Origin: Candidatus Abyssobacteria bacterium SURF_5
GTDB lineage: Bacteria > Abyssobacteria > SURF-5
Direction of reading: 5' to 3'
Assembly: GCA_003598085.1 (NCBI GenBank)
Contig: QZKU01000045.1
Location: forward strand, 1-64,000
DNA: 64,000 nucleotides
A program made the position numbers and the translations under genes. This document shows positions 43,170 through 53,729 of the stretch, one piece after another. Each line of letters starts with the position of its first letter. Position 1 is the first letter of the stretch. A model generated the notes under the pieces. It was given only the letters and a program-made list of their open reading frames with translations. It searched no databases and had not been told where the DNA came from.

Positions 43170-44924
43170 TTACTGCTCCTGAACGGTCCAGTCAAGGAAG
43201 CTCTTCAGCTTCCGGCTGCGGGTGGGATGCCGCAGCTTGCGGATGGCCTTGGCCTCGATCTGGCGGACACGTTCACGCGTCACGTTGAAAACGCTGCCGA
43301 CTTCCTCCAGCGTTCTCGGGTAGCCGTCGCCGAGTCCGAAGCGCAACCGAAGCACCTTCTCCTCGCGCTCGGTCAGCGTCTTGAGGACTTCCTCGAGTTT
43401 CTCCTGGAAAACGGTGAAGGCGGCCGTGTTGATCGGCGACTCGATTGATCTGTCCTCGATGAAATCGCCGAATGTGCTGTCGCCTTCTTCGCCGATCGGC
43501 GTCTCAAGTGATATCGCCTCCTGGGCGATCTTCAGTATCCCGCGAACCTTCTCGACGTCCATGTGCATCGCTTCGGAGATTTCCTCGGGAGTCGGTTCCC
43601 TCCCGTACTCCTGCACCAATCTCCTCGAGGTGCGAATCACCTTGTTGATCGTCTCGATCATGTGCACCGGAATGCGAATCGTGCGCGCCTGGTCCGCAAT
43701 AGCGCGCGTTATCGCTTGCCGAATCCACCATGTTGCATACGTCGAAAACTTGTAACCGCGGCGGTATTCAAACTTGTCAACGGCCTTCATCAGACCGATG
43801 TTGCCTTCCTGGATCAGGTCGAGAAACGACATCCCGCGATTGGTATACTTCTTGGCAATGCTGACCACCAATCGCAGGTTGGCCTCCACCAGGTCCATCT
43901 TCGCGCGATAAATGCCGGCTTCGTTATTCTCGATCCGCGAGATGAGCCCGAAGATACCCTGCTTGCTCAAACGCGTATCGTGATAAATCGTGTTCAATCT
44001 CCGCTGCGCGTTCTGCAGTTTCCGCTCCAACTCCACAAATCGGGCCAGCGGCACCGGAATCCGTTTCGCCAACCGCTTCGAATCGATCTGGCGCGATCGC
44101 AGTTTCCTGCCAAGCGCCTCGATCCTGGAGGCATCCATCTTCAATTCGTCTTCGATCGACTTGATTTCGTTCTCGGCCGATTTTATCTTATGGCGCAGAT
44201 TCTTGATCCTCGTCGCGATCCTGCTCGCTTCTTTAACCTTTATATCGATCTCGCGCAGCGTCGCAATCTGCTTCGTCCGGATGGAATTGATCTCGCTTCG
44301 GATTTTCTTCTTCGTGCTGTCGGCAATGCGAGGGCGCTGCAGAGCGCGCTCGAGCCGTCCTATCTGAGCTTCGCTCTTGTTCAGAAAATCGATTATCTTG
44401 GGGACCCGCTCTTCGAGTTGCTTCAGTTTTCGCTCATCGTCCTCGCGGCTGATGCTCTCGATCGAAGCTTTTCCCCTGACTATCTTCTGCAGGATCGGAA
44501 GGATTTCTCTGACCGCGAACGGAGTGCGAATAACCGTCTCACGCAACGCATTTTCCGCTTGCTCTATATTCTGAGCTATCCGGATTTCCTCTTCCTTGCT
44601 CAGCAGCGGAACGCGCCCCATCTCCCGCAGGTACATGCGCACCGGGTCATCCGCCCGGTCGACGCGCGAGGGAGCAAACTCCTTCTCTTCTTCTTCCTCC
44701 TCAAGCGCTTCCTCCCCCTCTTCAATTCTCAATGTGTCTACGACATCGATGTCATGATCACCGAGAGTGAGGAGAATATCATCGATCTCGCCTGCGGAAA
44801 CAACATCGTCAGGAAGCATGTCGTTGATCTCTTCGAAAGTCAGTTGTCCCTGCTTCCTTCCTTTTTCGATCAAGTCCTGAACGACGTCATGTTCGTTCAG
44901 CTTTTTTTCCAGCTCTTTTTCCAC
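43170..44924 (-). CDS. rpoD: Primary RNA polymerase sigma factor RpoD
   Basis: 584 residues, GTG start with AAAGGGTG 5 bases before. A degenerate acidic region 1.1 (about 1-90, with an E-run [12 protein letters not shown]), region 1.2 ([21 protein letters not shown]), a long helical, highly charged non-conserved region (about 130-340), region 2 ([62 protein letters not shown]), region 3, and region 4 ([31 protein letters not shown]). Recognises -35/-10 promoters like those noted here. It follows dnaG by 104 bases, the usual dnaG-rpoD pairing, and ends in a strong terminator. Confidence 0.96.
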   Translation of the reverse strand: MEKELEKKLNEHDVVQDLIEKGRKQGQLTFEEINDMLPDDVVSAGEIDDILLTLGDHDIDVVDTLRIEEGEEALEEEEEEKEFAPSRVDRADDPVRMYLREMGRVPLLSKEEEIRIAQNIEQAENALRETVIRTPFAVREILPILQKIVRGKASIESISREDDERKLKQLEERVPKIIDFLNKSEAQIGRLERALQRPRIADSTKKKIRSEINSIRTKQIATLREIDIKVKEASRIATRIKNLRHKIKSAENEIKSIEDELKMDASRIEALGRKLRSRQIDSKRLAKRIPVPLARFVELERKLQNAQRRLNTIYHDTRLSKQGIFGLISRIENNEAGIYRAKMDLVEANLRLVVSIAKKYTNRGMSFLDLIQEGNIGLMKAVDKFEYRRGYKFSTYATWWIRQAITRAIADQARTIRIPVHMIETINKVIRTSRRLVQEYGREPTPEEISEAMHMDVEKVRGILKIAQEAISLETPIGEEGDSTFGDFIEDRSIESPINTAAFTVFQEKLEEVLKTLTEREEKVLRLRFGLGDGYPRTLEEVGSVFNVTRERVRQIEAKAIRKLRHPTRSRKLKSFLDWTVQEQ

Positions 44925-45028
44925 ATTATCACCCTTTGCGCAGCTAAATTTTCGCGGTGGTTTTCGGGACCCAGAGGTGTGTTGCCGTTTCCATCAAAAA
45001 ATTTTGGGTTTACCTCCTTTTTCGAGTC

Positions 45029-46990
45029 CTAAAACGGTACCTCCCAATTTGGTCTCCCTTCTTGTCCCCCTTGCTTCTGTACCTCTAAAAGTTGCTTCCA
45101 TGCCCGCATCGCGGCATAATCTCCCGTCTTTTCAGCCCGAGCCAATTCTCTCGGACCTATTTCGAACACGAGCGAAGCGAGTTCCTCCTGCTTCCGCCCC
45201 TCAACGAAAACCGAGATGCCGGCAAGTTCTTTTCTTGCTTGCTCCAACTCTCTCCGCGCCGCCACCTTCTGCGCTACCAACCGCCGAAATCGCTCCGTAT
45301 CGCCGGCGCGCTCAGCCTCCGCTATCTCAGCCGTAAGCGTGCTCAGCATTCTCTCGCTCTGCCGGTTCTTGAATATCGCCAGCCACCACTCAACCGGATA
45401 TATCAGCTCCGGACCTGCCTTTTCAAAACTCAATCGGGACAATAACTTCTGCGCTTCTTCATTCTGGACCGCGTCGAGCAGCTTGCTCTCGAGAAGAGCG
45501 ACCTCTTTTACCTCCAAACCGACTGTCAACAATTCCCTGAGCGCCTCGTTCTCGATCATCGATAAATCCAGATTATCCTTTAATATCTCCCGGCATTCCG
45601 GCCGCTCGGTCAGCGCCTTAATCAGCCACAAGCATTGCTGCTCTTCGTGCCGCAACCGCTTCTCGTACTGTCTGGCCTCTATTTCTATTCTGTCTGTAAA
45701 ATTGCTTTTTTGCGAGGCTTTGAGCAGCGTGTCCGGCTGAAGACCAAGTTTTCCCGCAAGTAACCTCAGGTACTCCTCTTTCTTGATCGGATCCGGCATC
45801 CTGCCAACCAGCGAAGCGAGAACGTTTGCGGTCCTTACCTTCGTCTCCAGATTCCAGCCGCTGTGGCCGTGAGCACTGTCAATATGATGATCAATGAAAT
45901 TCTTCGCATCCTTTGAATGGTGCACGAAGGCCTCAGACCCGTGCTCCAGCAGAAACTCGTCCGGATCTTTTGCCGAAGGAAGCGTTAAAACGCGCACGTC
46001 GAGGTCCTCGCCCAAAAGCACCTCGATTCCGCGCCCCGTCGCCGCCTCTCCCGCCACGTCCGAATCGAAGACGAGCACCACCTCCGATGCATACCTGCGA
46101 AGAAGCCGCGCCTGCGCCTGCGTAAACGCGGTCCCCAATGACGCCACTACATTCTCGAATCCATTGACAGCCAATCTGATTGCATCTACGTAACCTTCGA
46201 CGACGAAAACCGAATTCTTATTCGAGATCGGCCGCTTCGCCTGGTGCAGATTGTACAGGGTCTCGCCCTTCCTGTATATCGGCGTCTCCGGCGAATTTAT
46301 GTACTTCGGCTGGTTCTCCTCGAGCGAGCGTCCTCCAAAAGCTATCGCTTTCCCCATGATATCGAGAATCGGGAACATCACCCGGTTCCGAAATGCGTCA
46401 TACACCCGGCCCTCGACGCTCTTCTTTGACAATCCTCCCTGGATCAATACGTCATGGGAAAACCCTTTTTTTGACGCTTCGGTGGTAAAAGCGTCCCACC
46501 CGGCCGGCGCAAAACCCAGAGAAAATCGCTGGGCAGGCTCGCCAAGCAGGCGCCGACGCTCGAGGTAAACACGCGCATGCTCGGCATCGGGCGATCTGTG
46601 CAGCTGCCGGCTGTAATACCCGCGCGCGAATTCGTACAGGTCGAACAACTGCTCCCGAAGACGTTGTTGCTCCGGAACAAAATGCGATTCCTTTATCTCG
46701 ATTCCCACGCGCCCGGCAAGATGTTTGACGGCCTCCGCGAAGCTGAAACCCTCCTGCCGCATGAGAAAACCGAATACGTTGCCGCCGGCCCCGCACCCGA
46801 AGCAATAAAACATCTGCTTCTGCGCGCTTACGGTGAAGGATGGCGTCTTTTCCGTGTGAAACGGGCAACATGCCTTGTAATTGGCCCCCGCTTTCTTCAG
46901 CGCCATGTACTCGGAGATAACCTGCACGATATCTGTCTGAGATCGGACGTGCTCAACTGTCTCCGGGGGAATCCTGTAAGATGATGCCAT
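45029..46990 (-). CDS. dnaG: DNA primase
   Basis: 653 residues from ATG 46990; a GTG at 47020 adds 10 residues. CHC2 zinc-binding domain at the N-terminus with C42-H45-C63-C66, the same spacing as E. coli DnaG; TOPRIM RNA polymerase core with VFVVEGYVDAIRL (about residue 255) and VVLVFDSDVAGEAA (about residue 300); C-terminal DnaB-binding helical region. It makes RNA primers for lagging-strand replication. It lies between nif3 (73 bases upstream) and rpoD on the minus strand, and is probably expressed from the promoter at 48059-48087. Confidence 0.95.
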   Translation of the reverse strand: MASSYRIPPETVEHVRSQTDIVQVISEYMALKKAGANYKACCPFHTEKTPSFTVSAQKQMFYCFGCGAGGNVFGFLMRQEGFSFAEAVKHLAGRVGIEIKESHFVPEQQRLREQLFDLYEFARGYYSRQLHRSPDAEHARVYLERRRLLGEPAQRFSLGFAPAGWDAFTTEASKKGFSHDVLIQGGLSKKSVEGRVYDAFRNRVMFPILDIMGKAIAFGGRSLEENQPKYINSPETPIYRKGETLYNLHQAKRPISNKNSVFVVEGYVDAIRLAVNGFENVVASLGTAFTQAQARLLRRYASEVVLVFDSDVAGEAATGRGIEVLLGEDLDVRVLTLPSAKDPDEFLLEHGSEAFVHHSKDAKNFIDHHIDSAHGHSGWNLETKVRTANVLASLVGRMPDPIKKEEYLRLLAGKLGLQPDTLLKASQKSNFTDRIEIEARQYEKRLRHEEQQCLWLIKALTERPECREILKDNLDLSMIENEALRELLTVGLEVKEVALLESKLLDAVQNEEAQKLLSRLSFEKAGPELIYPVEWWLAIFKNRQSERMLSTLTAEIAEAERAGDTERFRRLVAQKVAARRELEQARKELAGISVFVEGRKQEELASLVFEIGPRELARAEKTGDYAAMRAWKQLLEVQKQGGQEGRPNWEVPF

Positions 46991-47063
46991 TTTCTTAATC
47001 GAACCGTGCGCGCCAGCCACCCTGAAGGCTCAATCCTTCATCCCTGAGCCTCTGAATCCGGCC

Positions 47064-48053
47064 TTATCTTCCTTTTTTCACTCTCGAAACCCTGCTGAAA
47101 CCCGAGCAGGTCAATATCTCCACTGGACCGTGCCGCCGGTTAAGCTCGTCAAGAAACAGGTTCATCCCAAGCGCGTCGCTCGACATATGACCGGCAATTA
47201 TCACATTCACGTGATGCTTCTTCGCCTCTTTCAGATGATCCTCTCCTATATGCATCCCGACGACCGTGCCGACTCCGGCCTGAACAAGCTTCTCAAAGGC
47301 TTCTTTTGAGCCCCCCGTTCCGCCCGTCATATCCACAAACGTCTTGCCCGCCCTGTTCGTAGGCGAACCGGCAACTATCCTTGGACCCGCATTCTGCTTT
47401 GCGCTGTTCTGGTATTCCGGAATCTCAAGCAGAAGATCAATTATATCTGAAAGAAAAACCGGCTTGTGCCGGTCAAACTTTTTTTGTAGAAACTGGTTTA
47501 CCCCATTGTCGGCCGGGGTGTGGACGCACACAAATGAAAGATCAAGCAGTCGCGCAGCGTCCACTGCACGGGTGTGATTTACTGGAAGAACTCTTCGCTC
47601 GACCTCCTTAATGCGCTCCTCTAGTATCCCCTCCGCAACATTTATCGGTACCCCAAACTTGTTCAGGATATCCGCCTGCATCTCCATGACCTCATAAAAA
47701 TTGGCCATCGCCCTGCCTTCCGGGTGATGGGCCACTATGAGATCAATCGGCTTGCCGTTCGCTCGCATCCGATCTGCCAGCAGAACTTCCGATATCTCTA
47801 TATCGATCCCGACAAAAAGAGACTTTATCCGCTGATTGGCGCTCCCATGAAGAATTCGAGTGTCCGCGTAGGGGTTTGAGAATTTCTCTCTATCGAAAAA
47901 ATCTTTCTGCTTCTGAGTTAGTTTTTCGAAGTTTTTCCGCTGCTTCTGGAGGAGAGCATCGAGAGCCTTTCTTCCCCTGGGATCATTCCGTATCCCCCAG
48001 TCTATCGCAAGCTTATAGAATTCACCCAGAGTGAGAAAGCCTTTGTCTTGCAC
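47064..48053 (-). CDS. NIF3-like dinuclear metal-centre protein
   Basis: About 329 residues. NIF3 family features: metal-ligand motifs IVAHHPEG (about residue 107), a central NHTRAVDAARLLDL, MTGGTGGSKEAFEKLVQAGVGTVVGMHIGEDHLKEAK and IIAGHMSSDALGMN. Members bind two metal ions; the molecular role is unsettled. The frame is open to a GTG at 48068, but a consensus promoter has its -10 across codons 2-3 of that version, so GTG 48053, at the predicted transcript start, is preferred. NIF3 homologues next to dnaG and rpoD/sigA occur in other phyla, which supports an old association. Confidence 0.82.
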   Translation of the reverse strand: MQDKGFLTLGEFYKLAIDWGIRNDPRGRKALDALLQKQRKNFEKLTQKQKDFFDREKFSNPYADTRILHGSANQRIKSLFVGIDIEISEVLLADRMRANGKPIDLIVAHHPEGRAMANFYEVMEMQADILNKFGVPINVAEGILEERIKEVERRVLPVNHTRAVDAARLLDLSFVCVHTPADNGVNQFLQKKFDRHKPVFLSDIIDLLLEIPEYQNSAKQNAGPRIVAGSPTNRAGKTFVDMTGGTGGSKEAFEKLVQAGVGTVVGMHIGEDHLKEAKKHHVNVIIAGHMSSDALGMNLFLDELNRRHGPVEILTCSGFSRVSRVKKGR

Positions 48054-48058
48054 ACGGA

Positions 48059-48087
48059 ATTGTACCACATGATGGGTTTTTTGTCAA
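48059..48087 (-). promoter_or_regulatory. Sigma-70 promoter of nif3-dnaG-rpoD
   Basis: On the minus strand TTGACA (48087-48082), 17-bp spacer, TACAAT (48064-48059): near-perfect. It separates this block from the heat-shock run upstream. Transcription would begin at about 48052, at the GTG start codon. Confidence 0.72.
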
Positions 48088-48117
48088 ACAGACCGGCCGG
48101 TATGTTTTGCCGCTTTT

Positions 48118-48462
48118 TTAGGCAAATGTCGAGCTCAGGGCGCGACCCCCTAACACATGCGCATGAAGATGAAACACCGCTTGACCAGCGTCTCTGTTAC
48201 AGTTTATTACTACCCGGTATCCTGAGGCTGCTACGTTCTCGGCTCGCGCCACAAGCCGGCACGCCTGTAGGAGAGCGCCGATCTCGGCCGGATCGGTCGC
48301 AGAAATGTCATTCAGCGTCGGTATATGCTTCCTCGGAATAACAACCACATGGACCGGCGCCTGCGGCTCGATATCTCGAAAGGCAAAATATGCAGCATCC
48401 TCATAAACTTTCTTGGATGGTATCTCGCCATCCGCTATCTTGCAGAAGATGCAGTCGGACAT
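48118..48462 (-). CDS. hinT: HIT-family nucleotide hydrolase (HinT-like)
   Basis: 114 residues. CIFCKIADGEIPSKKVYED at the N-terminus and the histidine triad FHLHAHVLGG (about 97-106). HinT enzymes hydrolyse purine nucleoside phosphoramidates and adenylated aminoacyl compounds. The gene starts 13 bases after mtaB on the same strand and is probably the last gene of the hrcA transcript. Confidence 0.93.
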   Translation of the reverse strand: MSDCIFCKIADGEIPSKKVYEDAAYFAFRDIEPQAPVHVVVIPRKHIPTLNDISATDPAEIGALLQACRLVARAENVAASGYRVVINCNRDAGQAVFHLHAHVLGGRALSSTFA

Positions 48463-48475
48463 TCTCAGTCTCCTC

Positions 48476-49771
48476 TCATGGCTGCTGTACCGCCGTCCCC
48501 AAGGCCACGCCGCTCACTTCGTCAATTTCCTCGATCTGAACCGGCAAAATCTCGTTGATATAGTCGCCGCCTGCCTCCAACCTCACCCGCATATAGTTGG
48601 GGGTCAGGCCCCGGCAGAATCCGCCGCGCCGGTCATACGCCTCAATCAGCACCGGCAGCGTCTTCCCCATGAATCGGCGTTTATAGCGAGCGGCAGTATC
48701 ATTTCCCACCCGGATCAGACGGCGGGCGCGCTCGCTCGTCACGTTCGAAGGGACCTGCGGCCGAAATGAGGCAGCGCTCGTGCCGGGCCGATTCGAATAC
48801 CTGAACACGTGGATCTTCACAAATCCGACCCTTTCCACAGCTTCACACGTCTGCCGGAAATCCTCTTCGCTCTCGCCCGGAAAACCAACAATAATATCTG
48901 TTGTCAAGCCGATATCGGGAAGTTTCTCCTTGATCCGGCTGATTCTCTCCGCATAAAACCCGGCTGCGTACCTGCGATTCATCTTCTGTAGTATCCTGTC
49001 ACTACCGCTTTGCAGGGGCAGGTGGAGGTGGCGGCACAGCTTTTTCGAGCCGGCCATAAACTCAATCAGCTCATCCGTAACTTCATTGATCTCAATCGAG
49101 CTCAGTCTGATACGGTCTATCCTGCATTTCACCTCGATCTGCGACAGGAGAGCAACCAATGGGATTGGCTCTCGCATCGCGCCTGCTTCACCGGCTTGCC
49201 GCCCATAAAACCCGAGGTGGATGCCGCTGAGAACGACCTCCCTGTATCCTTGCCCCGAAAGCTCGTTTATCGTCGCCAGAACCTCTTCCGGCTCTCGGCT
49301 CCATAATGTAGGGCGCACGAATGGGATGATACAGTACGAGCAAAAGCACGTGCAGCCGTCCTGTATCTTCAAAAATGCTCGCGTATGCTCCGCAAAAAAG
49401 GACTGGCGCACTTCCCGAAGGATTCCGCCATTGATCAAGTTGCGCCCGCGCAAAAATTCAGCCAGCGCGCCCGGACTATCGGGAGAAAATACAAAATCCG
49501 CGCTCGGCGGCGCATTTGAGGATCGGACCCGATTGACAAAACAGCCGGTCAGGCCAATGAGCGCGCCCGGATTCTCCCGCCGAATCTTGCGCAGAGCCTT
49601 TCGGAATTTTGCGTCCGCGCCGCCAGTAACCGTGCAGCTGTTGACGATGACCAGATCACACTGCTCCGTCTCGGATTCCGCCAATCCCCACGAAACCAGT
49701 GTCTCGCGAAGAACCTGTGAATCGCATTGATTCACTTTACAGCCGAATGTGAGGATGCGAAAGGAAGACAC
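48476..49771 (-). CDS. mtaB: tRNA (N6-threonylcarbamoyladenosine37-2-methylthio) transferase MtaB
   Basis: 431 residues, radical SAM methylthiotransferase. N-terminal UPF0004 domain with the three auxiliary-cluster cysteines (FGCKVNQ, NSCTVT, LTGCF); radical SAM motif KIQDGCTCFCSYCIIPF (CxxxCxxC, about 138-145); C-terminal TRAM-like region. Converts t6A37 to ms2t6A37 in ANN-decoding tRNAs. FGCKVNQ and the short length separate it from MiaB and RimO. The start immediately follows the rsmE stop. Confidence 0.92.
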   Translation of the reverse strand: MSSFRILTFGCKVNQCDSQVLRETLVSWGLAESETEQCDLVIVNSCTVTGGADAKFRKALRKIRRENPGALIGLTGCFVNRVRSSNAPPSADFVFSPDSPGALAEFLRGRNLINGGILREVRQSFFAEHTRAFLKIQDGCTCFCSYCIIPFVRPTLWSREPEEVLATINELSGQGYREVVLSGIHLGFYGRQAGEAGAMREPIPLVALLSQIEVKCRIDRIRLSSIEINEVTDELIEFMAGSKKLCRHLHLPLQSGSDRILQKMNRRYAAGFYAERISRIKEKLPDIGLTTDIIVGFPGESEEDFRQTCEAVERVGFVKIHVFRYSNRPGTSAASFRPQVPSNVTSERARRLIRVGNDTAARYKRRFMGKTLPVLIEAYDRRGGFCRGLTPNYMRVRLEAGGDYINEILPVQIEEIDEVSGVALGTAVQQP

Positions 49772-50515
49772 CTACAGTTCCCCTAATTCATAAAGCACAA
49801 GCGCCGCGGCAACAATGGCGGCGGTTTCGGTCCGCAGTATATTCTGGCCCAAAGAAAATTCCCGCGCCCCATTTCGCGCCAGCAGAGCCAACTCGTCTTC
49901 GGAGAATCCGCCCTCGGGTCCTATAAAGACGCTTATCGGGGCCGCCGCGGGCGCCGCCGACAAAACGTTTTGAAGACGCTTATCCTTCACGTTTTCGCTG
50001 GCCGCCAGGCAGATACTCCCCTCACTCAAGTCCGTTAGCGCTTCTTTGATATTCTTAGCCGCCCTTATCCAGGGAATACATCGGCGCCCGCACTGCTTTG
50101 CGGCGGCCTCTGCAATCGATTCCAGCCGCTGCAGACGCCTCTGCAGGCGCTCATACGCGTCCGTGTACGGAGAACGCGCCATCGAAACAAACGTGATTCC
50201 GCCCACTCCCAGTTCGGTCAGCTTTTGCACGATCAGGTCTGATTTCGGGAGGCGGGGGATACCTTGCACAACGCTTACGCGCGCTTGCTCGGGAATGCAC
50301 GGGGGCATCTCATCCAGGGCGACCAGGACTGCCTTGGCGGAAACTTTTCTTATGGTGCCGGAATAGAGTTGCTGCGTCTCGTCAACCAGTTTGATCCGGC
50401 TTCCCTTTTTCAGACGAAGCACCTGGGAGATGTGCCGTGCATCCTGTCCCTCGATGGTCACCATGCGGCTCTTATCGATCCGGGACTGCTTGATGAAAAA
50501 CTGATGGGTCGTCAT
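49772..50515 (-). CDS. rsmE: 16S rRNA m3U1498 methyltransferase RsmE
   Basis: 247 residues. SPOUT (alpha/beta knot) methyltransferase: an N-terminal PUA-like domain (HISQVLRLKKGSRIKLVD) and a knot with IPRLPKSDLIVQKLTELGV, and ISVFIGPEGGFSEDELALL (about residue 190) plus FSLGQNILRTETAAIVA near the end, both diagnostic. It lies 26 bases after dnaJ and zero bases before mtaB, so it is firmly part of the chaperone transcript. Confidence 0.95.
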   Translation of the reverse strand: MTTHQFFIKQSRIDKSRMVTIEGQDARHISQVLRLKKGSRIKLVDETQQLYSGTIRKVSAKAVLVALDEMPPCIPEQARVSVVQGIPRLPKSDLIVQKLTELGVGGITFVSMARSPYTDAYERLQRRLQRLESIAEAAAKQCGRRCIPWIRAAKNIKEALTDLSEGSICLAASENVKDKRLQNVLSAAPAAAPISVFIGPEGGFSEDELALLARNGAREFSLGQNILRTETAAIVAAALVLYELGEL

Positions 50516-50541
50516 CAGGCTGCACGCATCCCTGCGGGTTA

Positions 50542-51645
50542 TCAGGTGCCGAAGACTTCCTTGAATTTGTCAAGGAATTTCTTAGTGAGAGGCTGAGTTT
50601 CTTCGCCGCTGATTTTGGCGAATTCCTCGAGGAGTTCTCGCTGGCGATCGTTCAGCTTTGTCGGAGTCTCGATAACCGCCCTGACAAAAAGGTCGCCCCG
50701 CCCATGACTGCGAAGGCCGGGCATCCCTTTGCCCTTTACTCGAAAAATGTGGTGGGATTGCGTGCCTTTCGGAATCTTCAGTGAAATCTTGCCGTCCAGA
50801 GTGGGTACCCGAATCTCGGCTCCGAGGGCGGCCTGAGGAAAGGAAACGGGAACTTCACAAATCAAATTATCGCCTTCACGCTTGAAAAAGTCATGTTCGC
50901 GCACATTTATCATGAGATAAAGGTCGCCATTGGGACCGCCTCTTGCGCCGGCCTCTCCTTCTCCGCGATACCGGATGCGGGAACCGTTATCGACTCCCGC
51001 CGGAACCGTTATCCGCAGCTTCCGCGTGGTCCGAATGCGGCCTTCTCCCTTGCACTTTCTACACGGATTCTCGAGGACCGCCCCCGCGCCCATACACCTG
51101 TGGCATGTGCGCGTTATGCTGAAAAATCCCTGCGTCTGCCTGACGCGGCCCGCGCCCCTGCACACCGGACAAACCGCTTGGCCGCTCCCAGGCTCGGCGC
51201 CCGTGCCCCCGCAGATGTCGCAATTGTCCAGGCGGGGAATCGATATCTCGCGCTCGAATCCTTCAAAGGCCTCTTCCAGCGTGAGGTCCAGGTTATATAC
51301 AATGTCGTCTCCCTTTTGAACCCGACTGCGGCGGGTATCGGTACGAGCGCCGAAGAAGTCCTCGAAAATGTCGCCGAAGATATCGCCGAACGACCCAAAA
51401 CCAAAATCGTTCATTCCTGCCCCAACGCCGGCATGTCCGAATTGGTCATAGTTCGCCCGTTTCTCCGGGTCAGTCAGAACGGCATACGCTTCCGCAATCT
51501 CCTTGAATTTCTCCTCGGACTCCTTATCTCCCTGCGTTCGGTCAGGATGATGCTTCATCGCCAGCCTGCGATATGCTTTGCGAATATCATCCTCGGTCGC
51601 TCCCCGCGGGATGCCGAGCACCTCGTAATAATCCCGTTTTCCCAT
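50542..51645 (-). CDS. dnaJ: Co-chaperone DnaJ
   Basis: 367 residues from ATG 51645; the frame is open 12 codons upstream without a family match. J domain with HPD ([10 protein letters not shown], about 32-34), a Gly/Phe region (about 75-110), four CxxCxGxG zinc repeats ([32 protein letters not shown]), and the C-terminal substrate-binding domains. It stimulates DnaK's ATPase and delivers substrates. It starts 63 bases after dnaK. Confidence 0.96.
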   Translation of the reverse strand: MGKRDYYEVLGIPRGATEDDIRKAYRRLAMKHHPDRTQGDKESEEKFKEIAEAYAVLTDPEKRANYDQFGHAGVGAGMNDFGFGSFGDIFGDIFEDFFGARTDTRRSRVQKGDDIVYNLDLTLEEAFEGFEREISIPRLDNCDICGGTGAEPGSGQAVCPVCRGAGRVRQTQGFFSITRTCHRCMGAGAVLENPCRKCKGEGRIRTTRKLRITVPAGVDNGSRIRYRGEGEAGARGGPNGDLYLMINVREHDFFKREGDNLICEVPVSFPQAALGAEIRVPTLDGKISLKIPKGTQSHHIFRVKGKGMPGLRSHGRGDLFVRAVIETPTKLNDRQRELLEEFAKISGEETQPLTKKFLDKFKEVFGT

Positions 51646-51708
51646 AGCTCTTGAGCTTAAGCAAGAGGACCATCTTTGCAAGACGGCCCTCTCAGTGCAA
51701 TGCTGTTC

Positions 51709-53613
51709 TTATTTGTTTTCTTCTTCCCCGGAAACCTCGTAATCAGCATCTGTCGCGTCTTCGGAAGGGCCTTCCTGATTCGCTTCTCCCGCCTGCGCTC
51801 CCGCCTGGGCCTGGCCCGCCTGCTGGTAAAGGCGCTCGGCAAATTGATGAGAGACCCGCGTCAGCTCTTCGATCGCCCTCTCGATCGCGGCGGTATCTTC
51901 TCCGGCCATCGCCTGCCGCACCTTCTCGATCGCTTCGTTCGTCTGCTTCCGCTCGTCATCCGTCACGCGGTCAGCCAGGTCCTTCATCGTCTTCTCGGTG
52001 GAATAAATGAGCGAGTCGGCATGGTTGCGCACCTCGGCAAGCTTCCGCTTCCGCTTGTCCTCTTCTTGATGGGCATCCGCCTCCTGTACCAATCGATCTA
52101 TCTCCTGCTCCGAAAGTCCGCCGGACGCCTCAATGCGTATCTTCTGCTCTTTCCCGGTGCCCAGGTCCTTCGCCGAAACATGCACGATGCCGTTAGCGTC
52201 GATATCGAACGTTACCTCTATCTGCGGAACGCCGCGCGGGGCCGGCGGTATCCCGACCAGGTCGAACCGGCCCAATGTCCGGTTGTTCGCCGCCATCTCG
52301 CGCTCGCCCTGCAGTACATGAATGCTCACAGCGGTCTGCCCATCGGCCGCGGTGGAAAATATCTGGCTTTTCCTCGTGGGAATCGTGGTGTTCTTCTGAA
52401 TCAGCTTCGTGCAGATGCCTCCGAGTGTCTCGATCCCCAGCGACAGCGGCGTTACGTCGAGCAGCAATACGTCCTTCACCTCGCCGGACAGCACCCCCGC
52501 CTGTATCGCAGCGCCGATCGCAACCACTTCGTCTGGGTTGACCCCTTTGTGCGGCTCTTTGCCGAACAGGTTTCTCACCAGGTTCTGAACGGCAGGCATG
52601 CGCGTCTGCCCGCCCACGAGGATCACCTCATCGATATCTTCAGCCTGCAGCTTCGCATCTTTGAGCGCTGTCAGGCACGGCCTCTTTGTGCGCTCGATCA
52701 GATCGTCTACAAGCTGTTCGAGTTTCGATCGTGTCAGCGTCGTACTCAGGTGCTTCGGACCCGCGGCATCGGCCGTTATGAAGGGAAGATTGATTTCCGT
52801 CGTTTGCGACGTGGATAATTCGCATTTTGCCTTTTCCGCCGCCTCTTTCAGGCGCTGCAGGGCCATCCGATCACTGCGCAGGTCGATGCCTTGTTCTCTC
52901 TTGAATTCATCCGCGAGCCAGTCGATAACGCGCTGATCAAAGTCGTCACCGCCGAGATGGGTATCGCCATTGGTGGATTTTACCTCAAAGACGCCCTCAC
53001 CCAGTTCAAGAATGGAGATATCAAAAGTTCCCCCGCCAAGATCGTACACCGCGATCTTTTCATCCTTCTTCTTGTCAAGTCCATATGCAAGGGAGGCCGC
53101 TGTTGGCTCATTGATGATGCGCAAGACCTCGAGACCCGCGATTCTGCCCGCGTCCTTTGTCGCCTGACGCTGTGAATCATTGAAATAGGCCGGCACCGTT
53201 ATGACCGCTTGCGAAATTTTCTCTCCCGTATAATCTTCAGCGGTTTCCCTCATCTTTTGAAGAATCACCGCCGATATCTCCGGCGGCGTAAAGGACCTGC
53301 CGCCCGCTTCCACCACCACATTGTCGCCTTCACCGCTGCGTACTTTATACGGGACCAGCTTTTCCTCAGCGAGGACCTCATTGTGCCTGCGTCCCATGAA
53401 ACGCTTGATGGAGAAGATCGTGTTCTCCGGATTCGTGATCGCCTGCCGCTTCGCAACCGTACCCACCAGGCGCTCCCCGGTCTTCGCGAAAGCGACAACC
53501 GAAGGCGTTGTGCGTCCTCCCTCAGCATTCGGAATGACCGTCGGCTCGCCCCCTTCCATAATGGCGACACATGAATTCGTGGTACCCAGGTCAATGCCTA
53601 TGACTTTTGCCAT
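51709..53613 (-). CDS. dnaK: Hsp70 chaperone DnaK
   Basis: 634 residues, full length. Nucleotide-binding domain with [54 protein letters not shown] and [11 protein letters not shown]; linker [13 protein letters not shown]; substrate-binding beta domain; helical lid; a Gln/Ala/Gly-rich tail (about 605-620) ending in acidic residues. It folds and disaggregates proteins with DnaJ and GrpE. Third gene of the CIRCE-controlled transcript. Confidence 0.98.
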   Translation of the reverse strand: MAKVIGIDLGTTNSCVAIMEGGEPTVIPNAEGGRTTPSVVAFAKTGERLVGTVAKRQAITNPENTIFSIKRFMGRRHNEVLAEEKLVPYKVRSGEGDNVVVEAGGRSFTPPEISAVILQKMRETAEDYTGEKISQAVITVPAYFNDSQRQATKDAGRIAGLEVLRIINEPTAASLAYGLDKKKDEKIAVYDLGGGTFDISILELGEGVFEVKSTNGDTHLGGDDFDQRVIDWLADEFKREQGIDLRSDRMALQRLKEAAEKAKCELSTSQTTEINLPFITADAAGPKHLSTTLTRSKLEQLVDDLIERTKRPCLTALKDAKLQAEDIDEVILVGGQTRMPAVQNLVRNLFGKEPHKGVNPDEVVAIGAAIQAGVLSGEVKDVLLLDVTPLSLGIETLGGICTKLIQKNTTIPTRKSQIFSTAADGQTAVSIHVLQGEREMAANNRTLGRFDLVGIPPAPRGVPQIEVTFDIDANGIVHVSAKDLGTGKEQKIRIEASGGLSEQEIDRLVQEADAHQEEDKRKRKLAEVRNHADSLIYSTEKTMKDLADRVTDDERKQTNEAIEKVRQAMAGEDTAAIERAIEELTRVSHQFAERLYQQAGQAQAGAQAGEANQEGPSEDATDADYEVSGEEENK

Positions 53614-53729
53614 TGATTATAATGCCTCCACGTTCTCTGGTGTTTTTGTGCTGATTTGCTGTTTCGAAGTCCGCAAAACACACCCATCCCGCGCTTTGGC
53701 AGCGGGGAATGACTTCATAAGGGCAAGCC

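Noticed and set aside
43563-45032. Very long antisense frame over rpoD (also 13062-14156 over leuB and 51676-52818 over dnaK)
   Set aside because: They are mirror frames of conserved genes with biased codon use; the encoded peptides have no domain sense and the sense strand is unambiguous.
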